A DNA stretch of 49,322 nucleotides from Devosia ureilytica (GTDB taxonomy: Bacteria > Pseudomonadota > Alphaproteobacteria > Rhizobiales > Devosiaceae). A program made the translations under genes and the position numbers. How positions within the stretch are numbered: position 1 is the stretch's first letter; each line of letters starts with the position of its first letter. The stretch lies in assembly GCF_024273195.1 (NCBI RefSeq), contig NZ_JAMZCU010000002.1, positions 718,158 through 767,479 of the forward strand, in the 5' to 3' direction. Below are positions 24,202 through 32,893 of the stretch, one piece after another. The notes under the pieces were generated by a model, which saw only the letters and a list, made by a program, of their open reading frames with translations, made no database searches and was not told the DNA's origin.

Positions 24202-24731
24202 TGGATATCGCGACCCAAGCCGAAATCGTGCTTCGCAATGCACAATATGAAACCTGGTCCTGGTCAGGGCCGAGTGGCCCCGTGACCTGTTTCGAGAGCG
24301 CCGCCCTCATGGGCTTCGTCCACGTCTTCGTAAACGCGGAGGCGCTCATGGCCGGTTGGCAGGCCAGCCAAAAGACTAGCCTTGCACGCCACGCCGCGTC
24401 CTTGCGAGGAGCCGGCATGAAGGCCTGGAATGTCTATTCGGTGCTACTCACTGCCGAGCGTGCACCTTCGCTGGCCCGCGCCATCGAGCGGATAGAGGAA
24501 GACTTCACACTCACCCGAAAAATCGCCCGCACGGCCGTGACAACGGCGGAGGACGTCGAAAGGGCGTTGCTGCCCTTAATAGGGCTCCGCGCGCAGCCGC
24601 TCCTCGGTGCGACCAACTTCGAAGACCGCCTCCGCAGCCGCTTAAAGGACGTTCCCGCCGACGCCGTAGCCGCCTTTCTCAACGAAACGCCGGCTGTGGA
24701 GGTCGCTCGCATTTTGGGAGCCAGATCATGA
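24201..24731 (+). CDS. small middle component of the SIR2-ATPase operon
   Basis: A 176-aa soluble, mostly helical protein. Segments MKAWNVYSVLLTAERAPSLA and IERIEEDFTLTRKIARTAVT resemble the middle component 1 type of ABC three-component systems, in which a WN-Y-LL strand is followed by an acidic helix and RKI. I recall this pattern but cannot run a profile, so the match is tentative. It overlaps the SIR2-like stop by one base and its own TGA overlaps the ATPase ATG (ATGA). The trio must therefore be made together. Likely role: an adaptor joining the ATPase sensor and the SIR2 effector. Confidence 0.7.
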   Translation: MDIATQAEIVLRNAQYETWSWSGPSGPVTCFESAALMGFVHVFVNAEALMAGWQASQKTSLARHAASLRGAGMKAWNVYSVLLTAERAPSLARAIERIEEDFTLTRKIARTAVTTAEDVERALLPLIGLRAQPLLGATNFEDRLRSRLKDVPADAVAAFLNETPAVEVARILGARS

Positions 24732-26785
24732 AGCTCGATTATGTAGAGGTCTGCGGCTTCCGTGGTTTCCGAGACAAGGCTAGGATCGATTTCGGCGGCG
24801 GCTTCACCGTCATCACCGGCCGCAATGGCGTCGGCAAGAGCACCCTGTGCGACGCCGTCGAGTTCGCCATCACCGGACTGATCGAAAAGTACGCCGTCGA
24901 GAAGGCCGCCAAGGAAAGCCTCGCCGATTATCTGTGGTGGCGCGGCGCCGGCGAACCGGAAGCTCACTATGTCACCGCTGCCTTCGTTAGCGGCGAGGGC
25001 AAGCCATTCAAGATCACCCGGACCCGCGAGAGCGGTGCCGATGTGTCGCCGGAAGAAATCCAGGCGGCCTTGTGCAGCGGACCTGTGCCAGAGGATGCGC
25101 TGCGACAGCTGACCCGAACCTCCATCATTCGCGACGAATGGATCGCTGCCCTCAGTCTCGATCTGTCCGAGACCGAACGCTTCGATCTCGTTCGCTCGGC
25201 CCTCGGCGCCCTCGAAGGCTCAGAGGCGGCTGCGAAGGCCAGGGATGTCGTCACCGCCGCCGATGCCTCTCACGCCCGCAATGAAGCCGCCTATGAGAAT
25301 GCGCGCGCCACGTTGGGCGAGCGTCTGACCCAGCAGTCGGAAATCCAAGCCTCGCTTAGCCGCTCAGGCGATGTCTCTGCCGCGTTGGAGATCGTGGGCG
25401 CCGCCGTGCCGAATGCGCCCACCGACATGGTGCTCCGCCTTGAAGCCGCTCGCGGCGCGCTTGCAGACGGGCGGACGCGAACCGCCCGCAGCGCTGAAGC
25501 GGCGGAGGCCGGTCGGGTTCTGCTCGCCCGTCAGCAGGCTTTTCAGGCGCCCAATGCGGTAACAGCGCGGGAAACGGCGAAGGCCGGGCTTGAAACGACA
25601 AGGGAGGCGCAAGGCGTCGCTTTGGCGGACGTTGCCGCCGCCGAGATGCTGCTCGCCCGAGAAGAGGACGCGGATGCGGTCGCAGCCTCGCTTGCCATTC
25701 TGGTCGAGCACGGCGAGCGCCTTGGCGTTCATGAGGACCGTTGCCCGCTCTGCGCGGCCCAACGAACCTCTGCGGAGTTCGCCGCAGGCCTGGAAGCAGC
25801 GCGTCGGCGGATTTCGAGCCTCGCCTCCGGGGTTCAGGACGCCCGCCGCAGAATGGCTGCGGCCAGTGAACAGGCGCGACAAGCGTCATCCGCCTTCACC
25901 ATGGTCGAGCGTGAGGTTTCTGGCCATCAAGCCGAAGAGGACGCCTTGCGAGAGGCTGAACAGACCCATGCCGCGTTTTTCGACCGGTGGGGGATAGATC
26001 CGCGCTTCCTTTCTGACCCGGACGGGCTCGAAAACCATGTAACGGCCGAGCGCGACCGATTGATCAACCTCGAGCGCGCCCTGATCGTTCTGGAGGCGTC
26101 CCAGTCGGTCTCGCGCATGGCGTCGATCGAGAAAACCATCGAAGTTCTGCGTGAGGACATCGAAAAGCTCGCCGATGTCGTCGGCCAGTCACAGGCCGCC
26201 GCAACCAGCGCCCGCAAGATCGACCGGGCGGTGAAGCGCGTCAGCGCCGAGATCATCGATGAAAGGCTGGCTCAGATCAGCCCCTTGCTCAATGAACTCT
26301 ATCAACGTCTGAGACCGCATGCGGATTGGAGGACCATCGATTACAGCATCCGCGGCGATGTGAAACGCTTCCTGAGCCTGAAGGTCGGCGACGGGCTGAA
26401 CCCGCAATTCGTGTTCAGCTCCGGCCAGCGACGTGCGGCGGGACTGGCGTTCCTATTGTCGGTTCACTTAGCCCGCGCCTGGACGCCTTGGCGCTCACTC
26501 CTTCTCGATGATCCGGTCCAGCATATCGACGATTTCCGCGCGCTTCATCTCGTCGAAGTACTGGCGGCGCTTCGTCTCGATCGCCGCCAGATTATATGCG
26601 CGGTCGAAGACCCGGCGCTTGCCGACCTACTTTGCCGGCGCCTGGTGAGCACGACTGCCGAGCCCGGCCGCAGATACGACATCGATCTTGGGCACCAGGG
26701 CGCGACGAGCGTCCTTACGGCTGCGGATGTCCCACCCATGCCGGTCGGCGTGCTGCGCAGCGCTCCCCACGTTGTCGGGGAGTGA
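24728..26785 (+). CDS. Rad50/SMC-like ABC ATPase with CxxC hook
   Basis: A 685-aa ABC ATPase split by coiled coils. The N-terminal half has CGFRGFRDKARIDFGGGFTV and Walker A GRNGVGKST (residues 31-39). Long heptad-rich coils run from about 150 to 520 and contain CPLC at residues 339-342, placed as a Rad50-type zinc hook at the coil turn. The C-terminal half has the ABC signature FSSGQRRAAGLAFLL (about 563-577) and Walker B SLLLDDPVQHIDD (Asp594-Asp595), then a CAVEDPALADLL switch-like segment. Length is short for Rad50 and typical of defence-associated SMC-like ATPases. Likely role: sensing DNA ends or phage structures and licensing the SIR2-like effector. No nuclease partner is encoded next to it. 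Confidence 0.88.
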   Translation: MKLDYVEVCGFRGFRDKARIDFGGGFTVITGRNGVGKSTLCDAVEFAITGLIEKYAVEKAAKESLADYLWWRGAGEPEAHYVTAAFVSGEGKPFKITRTRESGADVSPEEIQAALCSGPVPEDALRQLTRTSIIRDEWIAALSLDLSETERFDLVRSALGALEGSEAAAKARDVVTAADASHARNEAAYENARATLGERLTQQSEIQASLSRSGDVSAALEIVGAAVPNAPTDMVLRLEAARGALADGRTRTARSAEAAEAGRVLLARQQAFQAPNAVTARETAKAGLETTREAQGVALADVAAAEMLLAREEDADAVAASLAILVEHGERLGVHEDRCPLCAAQRTSAEFAAGLEAARRRISSLASGVQDARRRMAAASEQARQASSAFTMVEREVSGHQAEEDALREAEQTHAAFFDRWGIDPRFLSDPDGLENHVTAERDRLINLERALIVLEASQSVSRMASIEKTIEVLREDIEKLADVVGQSQAAATSARKIDRAVKRVSAEIIDERLAQISPLLNELYQRLRPHADWRTIDYSIRGDVKRFLSLKVGDGLNPQFVFSSGQRRAAGLAFLLSVHLARAWTPWRSLLLDDPVQHIDDFRALHLVEVLAALRLDRRQIICAVEDPALADLLCRRLVSTTAEPGRRYDIDLGHQGATSVLTAADVPPMPVGVLRSAPHVVGE

Positions 26786-27500
26786 GCTCAACCGATCCGG
26801 ACTACAACGTAGTTGACGCTCTCCACGATAGATCTGGATAATTCATCGATTTCTTAGCCTCGAATCCCTCTTTGCCTCCACTTTTGCGTGACGCGCTACG
26901 ACGCAACCAGACGCATTTCGAAGCAGATTGAAGAACGCACACCTGTGCACCAAAGTGCCCAACCAAGGCCTGGCCAGCGCGCCCACAGTCCCATTGGCAC
27001 TGTGACGCCAAGGGAAGGTGGGTTGGCCTGCCTAGGTTCAATGATCAGGCCAACGGGCGGTATCGGTTCGCAGCATGGGATGTTCGCGATTGATCCAGAT
27101 GCGTGCCGAAGCGACGAGTGCCTCGCTCTGTCGCCGACAGATAGGCCCCTGGTGCTCCAAACTCACCACAATAATGGACGAAGTCGAGCACGATGTCGTC
27201 CACATCACCGCCCCAAGGAGCAATCACGCCACGTTGAGCAGGCAGCCAGGGAGGCGCAGGACCGAGGTCAAGGGCACTTTGATAAACGAATTGGGCATCG
27301 TCCGATTGGAAAGGGCAAGACCGCTCGAAGGAACGATGACGGTCGTCCAACGTGCCCGCTATATGACGCTGGTATCCGTAGGCTAGTTGAGCCATTATCC
27401 GTTCTGAGCCAGCGCCCACTTCGTCCGCAGTAAAACAGACCGGCCTGAGCCGGAGCTGGACCGCGCAGAAGGCCACAATGGCAATAGGTTGAAGTAAAAC
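26786..27500. other. 715-bp junction without a confident gene
   Basis: The stretch separates the defence operon from the polysaccharide locus and probably contains the edge of an inserted region. Overlapping frames exist, including minus-strand 27045-27476 with protein-like text (GDVDDIVLDFVHYCGEFGAP) and plus-strand 26888-27433. Neither has a ribosome site or recognisable family. They may be remnants. No copy of the tRNA-Arg 3' end was seen here. Confidence 0.4.
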
Positions 27501-28430
27501 ATGGTAACTTGCCGCCGAACCGCTGTACTAATAGCAACGTATAATGGCGAGGCGTTTCTATCGCAGCAGATCGCAAGCCTGTACAATCAAAGTTACCCGA
27601 TGATTGACCTTTGGTTTTCGGATGATGGGTCGAACGACTCTACGCGAAAAATTATTGAGAGGACTGCGAGAGACTGGCGCAAGGGAACGGTCCACCTCTC
27701 CGACGGCCCACGCCGCGGCTTTGCCGAGAATTTCCGGTCACTAATTGTGAACCCAGAGATAGCGGCGGAATTTTTTGCATTCTGCGACCAAGATGATGTG
27801 TGGGACGAAGAAAAGTTAGCGGTTGCTGTGGATTGGCTTTCCAACCAGCCCGAAGGCACCCCAGCTCTCTATTGTTCGCGTACGCGAATCATCACGGCAG
27901 AAGGATCGTTCTTGCGGCTTTCGCCGCTCTTCCGCAAAAAGCCGGACTTCCGCAATGCGATTGTACAGAGCATTGGCGGTGGCAATACCATGGTGATGAA
28001 CAGGGCCGCACGCGACGTCATGCAGCAAGCGTGCGCCCGGACAGGCTTCGTTAGCCATGATTGGTGGTGTTACATGATGATCACTGGGGTGGGGGGGAGA
28101 GTACACTTTTCCGGCGAACCCAAAATAGGGTATCGGCAGCACTCGGAAAATGTCATTGGAGAGAATGGAACCTGGCGCGCGCGAGTACAGCGTTTGCGAT
28201 CGCTCCTGGAGGGACGGTTTGCGCGTTGGAACGATCGCAATCTAGTTGGGTTGGCGGCGTGCGAGGACATGCTTACGAAGGACGCGCGCGAAGCAGCGCG
28301 GCTCTTCTCCGAAGCTAGGACCGGGCAGCTCACCAAACGAATTTCGTCTCTCGTCCGCTCTGGTGTGTATAGGCAGAAGTCGCTTGACCAACTGGGTCTA
28401 TACCTTGCGAGCGCCCTGAACAAATTGTGA
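27501..28430 (+). CDS. family 2 glycosyltransferase (rhamnosyltransferase-like)
   Basis: A 309-aa cytoplasmic GT-A enzyme. The nucleotide-sugar-binding start is VLIATYNGEAFLSQQIASLY, then LWFSDDGSNDSTRKII, and the DxD-type motif lies in FFAFCDQDDVWDEEKLAVAV. IGGGNTMVMNRAARDVM and FVSHDWWCYM follow as in rhamnosyl or related transferases. It adds one sugar to the repeat unit or adaptor of the exported glycan. It is the first gene of the plus-strand operon GT2, permease, ATPase, methyltransferase. The ATG at 27501 has only a weak ribosome site. The next gene starts 95 bp later. Confidence 0.88.
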   Translation: MVTCRRTAVLIATYNGEAFLSQQIASLYNQSYPMIDLWFSDDGSNDSTRKIIERTARDWRKGTVHLSDGPRRGFAENFRSLIVNPEIAAEFFAFCDQDDVWDEEKLAVAVDWLSNQPEGTPALYCSRTRIITAEGSFLRLSPLFRKKPDFRNAIVQSIGGGNTMVMNRAARDVMQQACARTGFVSHDWWCYMMITGVGGRVHFSGEPKIGYRQHSENVIGENGTWRARVQRLRSLLEGRFARWNDRNLVGLAACEDMLTKDAREAARLFSEARTGQLTKRISSLVRSGVYRQKSLDQLGLYLASALNKL

Positions 28431-28525
28431 CATGATCGGGTGATGTGGCGCCAGAGTTCCATCGGGGGCGTTTAGATATCCAACCGATGTGCTACTGGCG
28501 GCTCATCTAGCGAAGGAAAACAATT

Positions 28526-29314
28526 TTGGAATCGTTGAAGGGCGCATTTGATGACGTAGGCTCCGGCTTGCGAATGCGCCGCATCTGGATGGCACTGGCG
28601 CAAGAAGATATCGGCGACCAGCATCGGCGCACAAGGCTTGGCCCGCTCTGGCTTCTCATCAGCTATCTCGCTTTCGCGGGCACCTTCATTTTCGTTTTTC
28701 AGCGCGGCGATAGCGGAGCCCAAAATTACCCGGCCTATGTGGCGACCGGGCTGCTCGTGTGGCTCTACATCATGGAAACGATTAACCAGAGCATTACGCT
28801 GTTTGCGCGCGAAGAGAGCTTCATCAAGGGCACGACGTTGCCACTAACAGTCTATGTGATGCGCCTTGCCATGCAGTCGGTCATCCGGGCCGCCTATGCA
28901 CTTGCCGGATGCATCGCCATTTTGGCGCTGAGCGGCGTGGCGTTTTCCGCAGGCTGGATGTGGTCACTTGCAGGGATCGTGCTTCTGCTTGTGGTGACGC
29001 CGGCTGTCATTATCGTCATTGCCTTTTTGGGAGCGTATTTTCCCGACAGCCAGTTCGTAGTTTCCAACCTGATGCGCATTGGCATGTTCCTTACCCCGGT
29101 ATTCTGGTCCTATGAAGGCTCCGGAGGTCTGCGTCACTTTCTCTACTACTGGAACCCATTTACCTATTTCCTTGAGATTGTGCGCGCACCAATCCTCACC
29201 GGAGACATGGCGGCATACCCGTTCCTTTTTTGCCTCGCCTCCGGCTGCCTCATCTGGGCAATCGCCCTTTTTACCCTCGGCCGTTGTCGGCGACAATTGG
29301 TGTTCGTACTCTAG
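28526..29314 (+). CDS. ABC-2 type polysaccharide export permease (Wzm-like)
   Basis: Inner-membrane part of an ABC exporter for undecaprenyl-linked or other glycans. Its 262 aa carry six predicted membrane segments, including PLWLLISYLAFAGTFIFVFQ, YVATGLLVWLYIMETI, the Ala/Ile-rich pair AYALAGCIAILALSGVA and LLLVVTPAVIIVIAFLGAYF, then IGMFLTPVFWSYEG and the C-terminal LIWAIALFTLGR. The FLTPVFW and YWNPFTYFLE blocks are typical of Wzm/KpsM permeases. It starts with TTG at 28526, supported by GAAGGAAAA seven bases upstream. Its stop TAG at 29312-29314 directly abuts the ATPase ATG. Confidence 0.92.
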   Translation: MESLKGAFDDVGSGLRMRRIWMALAQEDIGDQHRRTRLGPLWLLISYLAFAGTFIFVFQRGDSGAQNYPAYVATGLLVWLYIMETINQSITLFAREESFIKGTTLPLTVYVMRLAMQSVIRAAYALAGCIAILALSGVAFSAGWMWSLAGIVLLLVVTPAVIIVIAFLGAYFPDSQFVVSNLMRIGMFLTPVFWSYEGSGGLRHFLYYWNPFTYFLEIVRAPILTGDMAAYPFLFCLASGCLIWAIALFTLGRCRRQLVFVL

Positions 29315-30049
29315 ATGGTATTCATCCGAGCGGAAAATCTCTCCCTAACCTACACTTTACGCGAACGGCCGACTCTGGCGCGCCGGGCCCCCCACTTGGT
29401 CGGACCCGGCGGCCGGATCGAGGAAAGAGCGGGTAGGCGCCTTGTCCGAGCCTTGGAAGACGTGAGCTTCGAGCTTAAGTCCGGCGACCGGCTGGGATTG
29501 GTCGGCACTAATGGGGCAGGCAAAACCACACTGCTCAAAGTACTCTACGGGATACTTGCGCCCACCGGTGGCAAAGTAGTGACCGATGGGCGGATCGACG
29601 CCCTTTTCAACATTAACTTGGGATTTCGTCGCGAGGCAACCGGACGGCGTAATATTGAATTGCGTGGGCTGATAAACGGCTGGAGCCCGGAGGAGATCGA
29701 AGCGCGCATGGAGGAGATCATTGCCTTCAGCGAGCTTGGAGACTTTATCGACGTGCCCTTCAAAAGCTATAGCCAAGGCATGGCAGCACGTTTGGCGTTC
29801 TCCATCGCCACCAGCATGAAGCCGGAGATTCTTCTGATGGACGAATGGATCGGCGCGGGTGACCCCGGCTTTCAGGAAAGGGCCCGCCGACGGATGTCGG
29901 AACTGGCGGAGCGAGCGGGAATAATCGTGCTGGCGAGTCACAATGAGACGTTACTATCGAGGGTATGCACCAGTAGGCTGGAGCTTGAGGGCGGTAGGGT
30001 CAAAGCATTCTCGCAACGGGACCCGGAGTTTTACATTGGACAATCATGA
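29315..30049 (+). CDS. ABC polysaccharide exporter ATPase (short Wzt-like)
   Basis: A 244-aa ATPase energising the adjacent permease. Walker A is GTNGAGKTT in RLGLVGTNGAGKTTLLKVLY, the Q-loop region is INLGFRREATGRRNIELRGL, the signature is SYSQGMAARLAFS, and Walker B is ILLMDEWIGAGD. The C-terminal glycan-recognition domain found in long Wzt proteins is absent. The enzyme thus belongs to the short type that relies on other features for chain-length control. It sits flush against the permease gene and overlaps the following methyltransferase by 14 bp. Confidence 0.93.
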   Translation: MVFIRAENLSLTYTLRERPTLARRAPHLVGPGGRIEERAGRRLVRALEDVSFELKSGDRLGLVGTNGAGKTTLLKVLYGILAPTGGKVVTDGRIDALFNINLGFRREATGRRNIELRGLINGWSPEEIEARMEEIIAFSELGDFIDVPFKSYSQGMAARLAFSIATSMKPEILLMDEWIGAGDPGFQERARRRMSELAERAGIIVLASHNETLLSRVCTSRLELEGGRVKAFSQRDPEFYIGQS

Positions 30050-30902
30050 GGATCGGTCGCGTGCGACCGGCGATACGCGAAAGCTTTTTCTGGACCTGAT
30101 GGCGAAGGTCATTTTGAACCAGATCAACCCCGAAAATGGGGCCAGGATAAAGTACTTGCTTGACGCTCTCACCAGCTCGGCACCTCTTCGAGACAGACGT
30201 GCCCTTATCAGCGCGCTCGTCGACATTAGAAACCAATCTCCCGAGATCAGTGAGGCGCTCAAGGACCCGTTCGCCCGGCCAAACTGGTGGATAAAAACTC
30301 TCGGCTTTCCCTTCTCCATGATTGGCCCTGACCGGCTCGACAACGTTCGCTGGGCAGTTGAGACGGTGATTGCCGAAAATATCCCCGGAGCGCTGATCGA
30401 AACGGGAGTATGGCGCGGCGGCGCTTGCATGATGATGAAGGCAGTAATGACCGCCTACGGCGAATTGCGGGATCTCTATGTTTGCGATTCTTTCCAGGGC
30501 CTGCCTGAGATGAAAGAAGGACCGGACTCATCGCTACCTCTCAATGAGAACCCGATCCTTGCCGCCCCTTTGGACCAAGTGCAGTCGCATTTCTCGCGGC
30601 TCGATCTGCTCGATGATAGCGTTCACTTCATAGAGGGGTGGTTCGCCGATAGCATGCCACAATTGCGCACAAACGGCCCAAAGCAAATAGCGGTCCTACG
30701 CCTAGATGGCGACTATTATCATTCAACGAAGGTAGTGCTTGATAACCTCTATGATCGCGTGGTTCCGGGTGGGATTGTCATAATCGACGATTACTTCGTC
30801 TACGAGCAGTGCGCCAAGGCAGTCGAAGAGTACCGCCACCTTCACGGCGTGACACAGGAACTGCACCAGATTGATTTCGCGGGAGCTTGGTGGCGCGTCT
30901 AG
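30036..30902 (+). CDS. TylF/MycF-family O-methyltransferase
   Basis: A 288-aa S-adenosylmethionine-dependent sugar methyltransferase of the TylF type. Typical segments are the start RKLFLDLMAKVILNQI, then ENIPGALIETGVWRGGACMM, YVCDSFQGLPE, FIEGWFADSMP and LRLDGDYYHSTKVVLDNLYD with the metal-binding aspartates, ending in VIIDDYFVYEQC. I start it at TTG 30036, which has CGGAG eight bases upstream and overlaps the ATPase gene. The open frame reaches further upstream, but that part is only shadow sequence. It probably methylates a hydroxyl of a sugar in the exported glycan. Confidence 0.88.
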   Translation: MDNHEDRSRATGDTRKLFLDLMAKVILNQINPENGARIKYLLDALTSSAPLRDRRALISALVDIRNQSPEISEALKDPFARPNWWIKTLGFPFSMIGPDRLDNVRWAVETVIAENIPGALIETGVWRGGACMMMKAVMTAYGELRDLYVCDSFQGLPEMKEGPDSSLPLNENPILAAPLDQVQSHFSRLDLLDDSVHFIEGWFADSMPQLRTNGPKQIAVLRLDGDYYHSTKVVLDNLYDRVVPGGIVIIDDYFVYEQCAKAVEEYRHLHGVTQELHQIDFAGAWWRV

Positions 30903-30948
30903 CTACGCTTTTGAGCACGCGCTTCCGCGCGCTACATCAAAAAATTCG

Positions 30949-32187
30949 TTAGCTGGTGAAGCGTGGGTCATTGCGGCGAATATAGTTTAGGATGGTGTCG
31001 ATCGCCTGATCCTGGGCATCCGCCTTGCTTCCAAGCGACATAATAGAGTCATCTTGGGCATCGTTCTTCTCGCGCGACATTTCGGCCAGAAATGATGCTA
31101 AGGCAGGTCCCAGCGAGCCGCCCGGTGTGGTAAGCGCCTGGATTACCAAAGGCTCGAGTGACAGTCGTATGGCATTGCCCTGCTCCGCCAGAAGCTGCTC
31201 AAGCCTAGCGACATGGTGTTGGAGTTGACCCTCGAACTCTTCCCTCAACAACTTGGTCTGCGTCAACATTGAAGGTTCAACTAGTGCGGCGGTGAGGTCG
31301 CCCTTGTGCACGTTGAACCACTGTTCAATCCACGCATTGAGGGCGTGGGTCTCCAGGCGTGTCGCTTCAATAGAGCGTAATCTCTCTATTCTCGTGCGAT
31401 CATGGCCGCGGCTATAGATATGACCCACATCGACCGCGCCGCCATTGCGCGTGATAAGCAAGTACTCATACCGCGTCGTGTTCACGATCGCTTCACCGGT
31501 GAGACGCATGGTATCGCGTAGAATGGCGGCTTCTCTAGGGGGCAACAGTGCCAACTGGCGGAAGTCGCCTGTGGTGTCATCCCCCAGGAACAGGACGCCC
31601 AGTCCGTTCGAGTGCTCGAAATTGAAGGTGCGATTCGGATAGGCAGCCTCGATTTCAGCCCAAACTTGCCAGACTCCGAAGTCGGGATCGGTTACCATCG
31701 TGTCGTGGAAAAGGACGACCCCGTTTGGGCTCATCTTGGGGAGCCATTGTTCGAAGTCGAGCTTGACAGCGTCATACTCATGGGCGCCATCGATATGCAA
31801 CATATCGATCGAGCCTTCTTCGAATTGGGTGGCGGCGTCGGAGAACAATGCGCGGATGGAGCGGACGCGATGATCGCCACGACGCTCTAGCTCGTCATGG
31901 AACTGCGCATAGACTTGCCCGGTAAAGGGGCCGGTGTGTTTGTCGCCAGTCCAGCTGTCAACAGCCACTATTTCACGTAGTTCCGGCACTTGGGAGGCGG
32001 CATCGAGAAAGGCAAAGAAGCTGTCCCCACGGTAGGAACCCAATTCCACCACACGCCCCGGTTTGAGCGACCAGATGGCCCATGCTGCAACAGGAGCCAG
32101 TCCCTGCCACGCAATCTGAGTGGTGCGGTAATCCGGGAAAAAATCGAGGACCTCGGGGGGAGGCAGAAACATGGACGCTTCTTTCAT
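30949..32187 (-). CDS. class I SAM-dependent methyltransferase with C-terminal helical extension
   Basis: A 412-aa protein. A Methyltransf_24-type domain lies at about residues 25-205, with GRVVELGSYRGDSFFAFLDA (SAM-binding), EIVAVDSWTGDKHTGPF, SIDMLHIDGAHEYDAVKLDF and GVVLFHDTMV. The last 200 residues are mostly helical and charged, with heptad-like stretches (LLREEFEGQLQHHVARLEQL). This is unlike small methyltransferases and suggests a coiled-coil scaffold. It is the last gene of the nine-gene minus-strand rhamnose-sulfate operon. It meets the plus-strand operon tail to tail with a 46-bp gap. It probably modifies the glycan; the substrate is unknown. Confidence 0.85.
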   Translation of the reverse strand: MKEASMFLPPPEVLDFFPDYRTTQIAWQGLAPVAAWAIWSLKPGRVVELGSYRGDSFFAFLDAASQVPELREIVAVDSWTGDKHTGPFTGQVYAQFHDELERRGDHRVRSIRALFSDAATQFEEGSIDMLHIDGAHEYDAVKLDFEQWLPKMSPNGVVLFHDTMVTDPDFGVWQVWAEIEAAYPNRTFNFEHSNGLGVLFLGDDTTGDFRQLALLPPREAAILRDTMRLTGEAIVNTTRYEYLLITRNGGAVDVGHIYSRGHDRTRIERLRSIEATRLETHALNAWIEQWFNVHKGDLTAALVEPSMLTQTKLLREEFEGQLQHHVARLEQLLAEQGNAIRLSLEPLVIQALTTPGGSLGPALASFLAEMSREKNDAQDDSIMSLGSKADAQDQAIDTILNYIRRNDPRFTS

Positions 32188-32189
32188 GG

Positions 32190-32867
32190 TCAGGCGACGA
32201 AGCGCTCCAGCGCACGGTCATAAACGGCTAGGTCTGCAGCGCAGTTCATTTCGATCTCGGGGAGCATCGCAGGGTCGACCGGGATCGCGCTTCCGCTCCA
32301 CACCGCATTTTCGCGCGAGTTGATTGGTTTGGTGACCAATTCCTGCACGCGCGGATGTTGTGGATCGAAATCGATTGCCGCGCAGAACCGTTCCACCGTC
32401 GTCCGAAAGTGCTCCTGAATGATTGCATGGGAAAGCCCGTCAATGCCGATACCGTCAAGGTAGACCGACTGTGCGTTGCCTATGAAGTGAAACCGCGAAA
32501 ACGCCACTACGTCCATTTCGCCCGCCATGATTGCGCGGTGCCGCTCTACGCTGTCGTCCCCGTGCAGCGCAATGTGACGATACTGAGATATGACCCGGGA
32601 CACCGGGTGGCGCAGCGTCGCCAGGACGGGAGCATCGCCGAAGATGTCGGCATATTTGGGATAATGATAGTGCCCATGAATGACGTCGTATTTCTCGCAA
32701 AAGCTGGCCGGATTCGCGGCAATCCAGGGGGCGCAGGTCCGGGCCGCAGTTAGGTCGCGCTCGGTGCCATAATCCATGTAAATTCGGTCACCGTAGACGA
32801 TCTTGAGCGTCTCAATGAAGTTGGTTCCAGCGGTCTTGGGAACGTGGATCGAAACAAGGGAAAGCAT
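32190..32867 (-). CDS. sulfotransferase family protein (first of two)
   Basis: A 225-aa enzyme of the sulfotransferase_2 type, which moves sulfate from PAPS to a carbohydrate. The PAPS 5'-phosphosulfate loop is VPKTAGTNF near residue 10. The 3'-phosphate segment is VLATLRHPVSRVISQYRHIA near residue 90. A glycan-facing region HGHYHYPKYADIF lies between them. ATG 32867 follows AGGAGTGAT, a good ribosome site; the longer open frame to 33359 is not needed. It is downstream of a GSCFA protein and upstream of a methyltransferase. Together with the second sulfotransferase it suggests a glycan sulfated at two positions. Confidence 0.88.
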   Translation of the reverse strand: MLSLVSIHVPKTAGTNFIETLKIVYGDRIYMDYGTERDLTAARTCAPWIAANPASFCEKYDVIHGHYHYPKYADIFGDAPVLATLRHPVSRVISQYRHIALHGDDSVERHRAIMAGEMDVVAFSRFHFIGNAQSVYLDGIGIDGLSHAIIQEHFRTTVERFCAAIDFDPQHPRVQELVTKPINSRENAVWSGSAIPVDPAMLPEIEMNCAADLAVYDRALERFVA

Positions 32868-32893
32868 ATCACTCCTGATTTGCGGGGGTGGCA

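Noticed and set aside
26888..27476. Two overlapping frames (181 aa plus strand, 143 aa minus strand) as genes
   Set aside because: They overlap each other, lack ribosome sites and match no family; kept only as a remark on the junction region.
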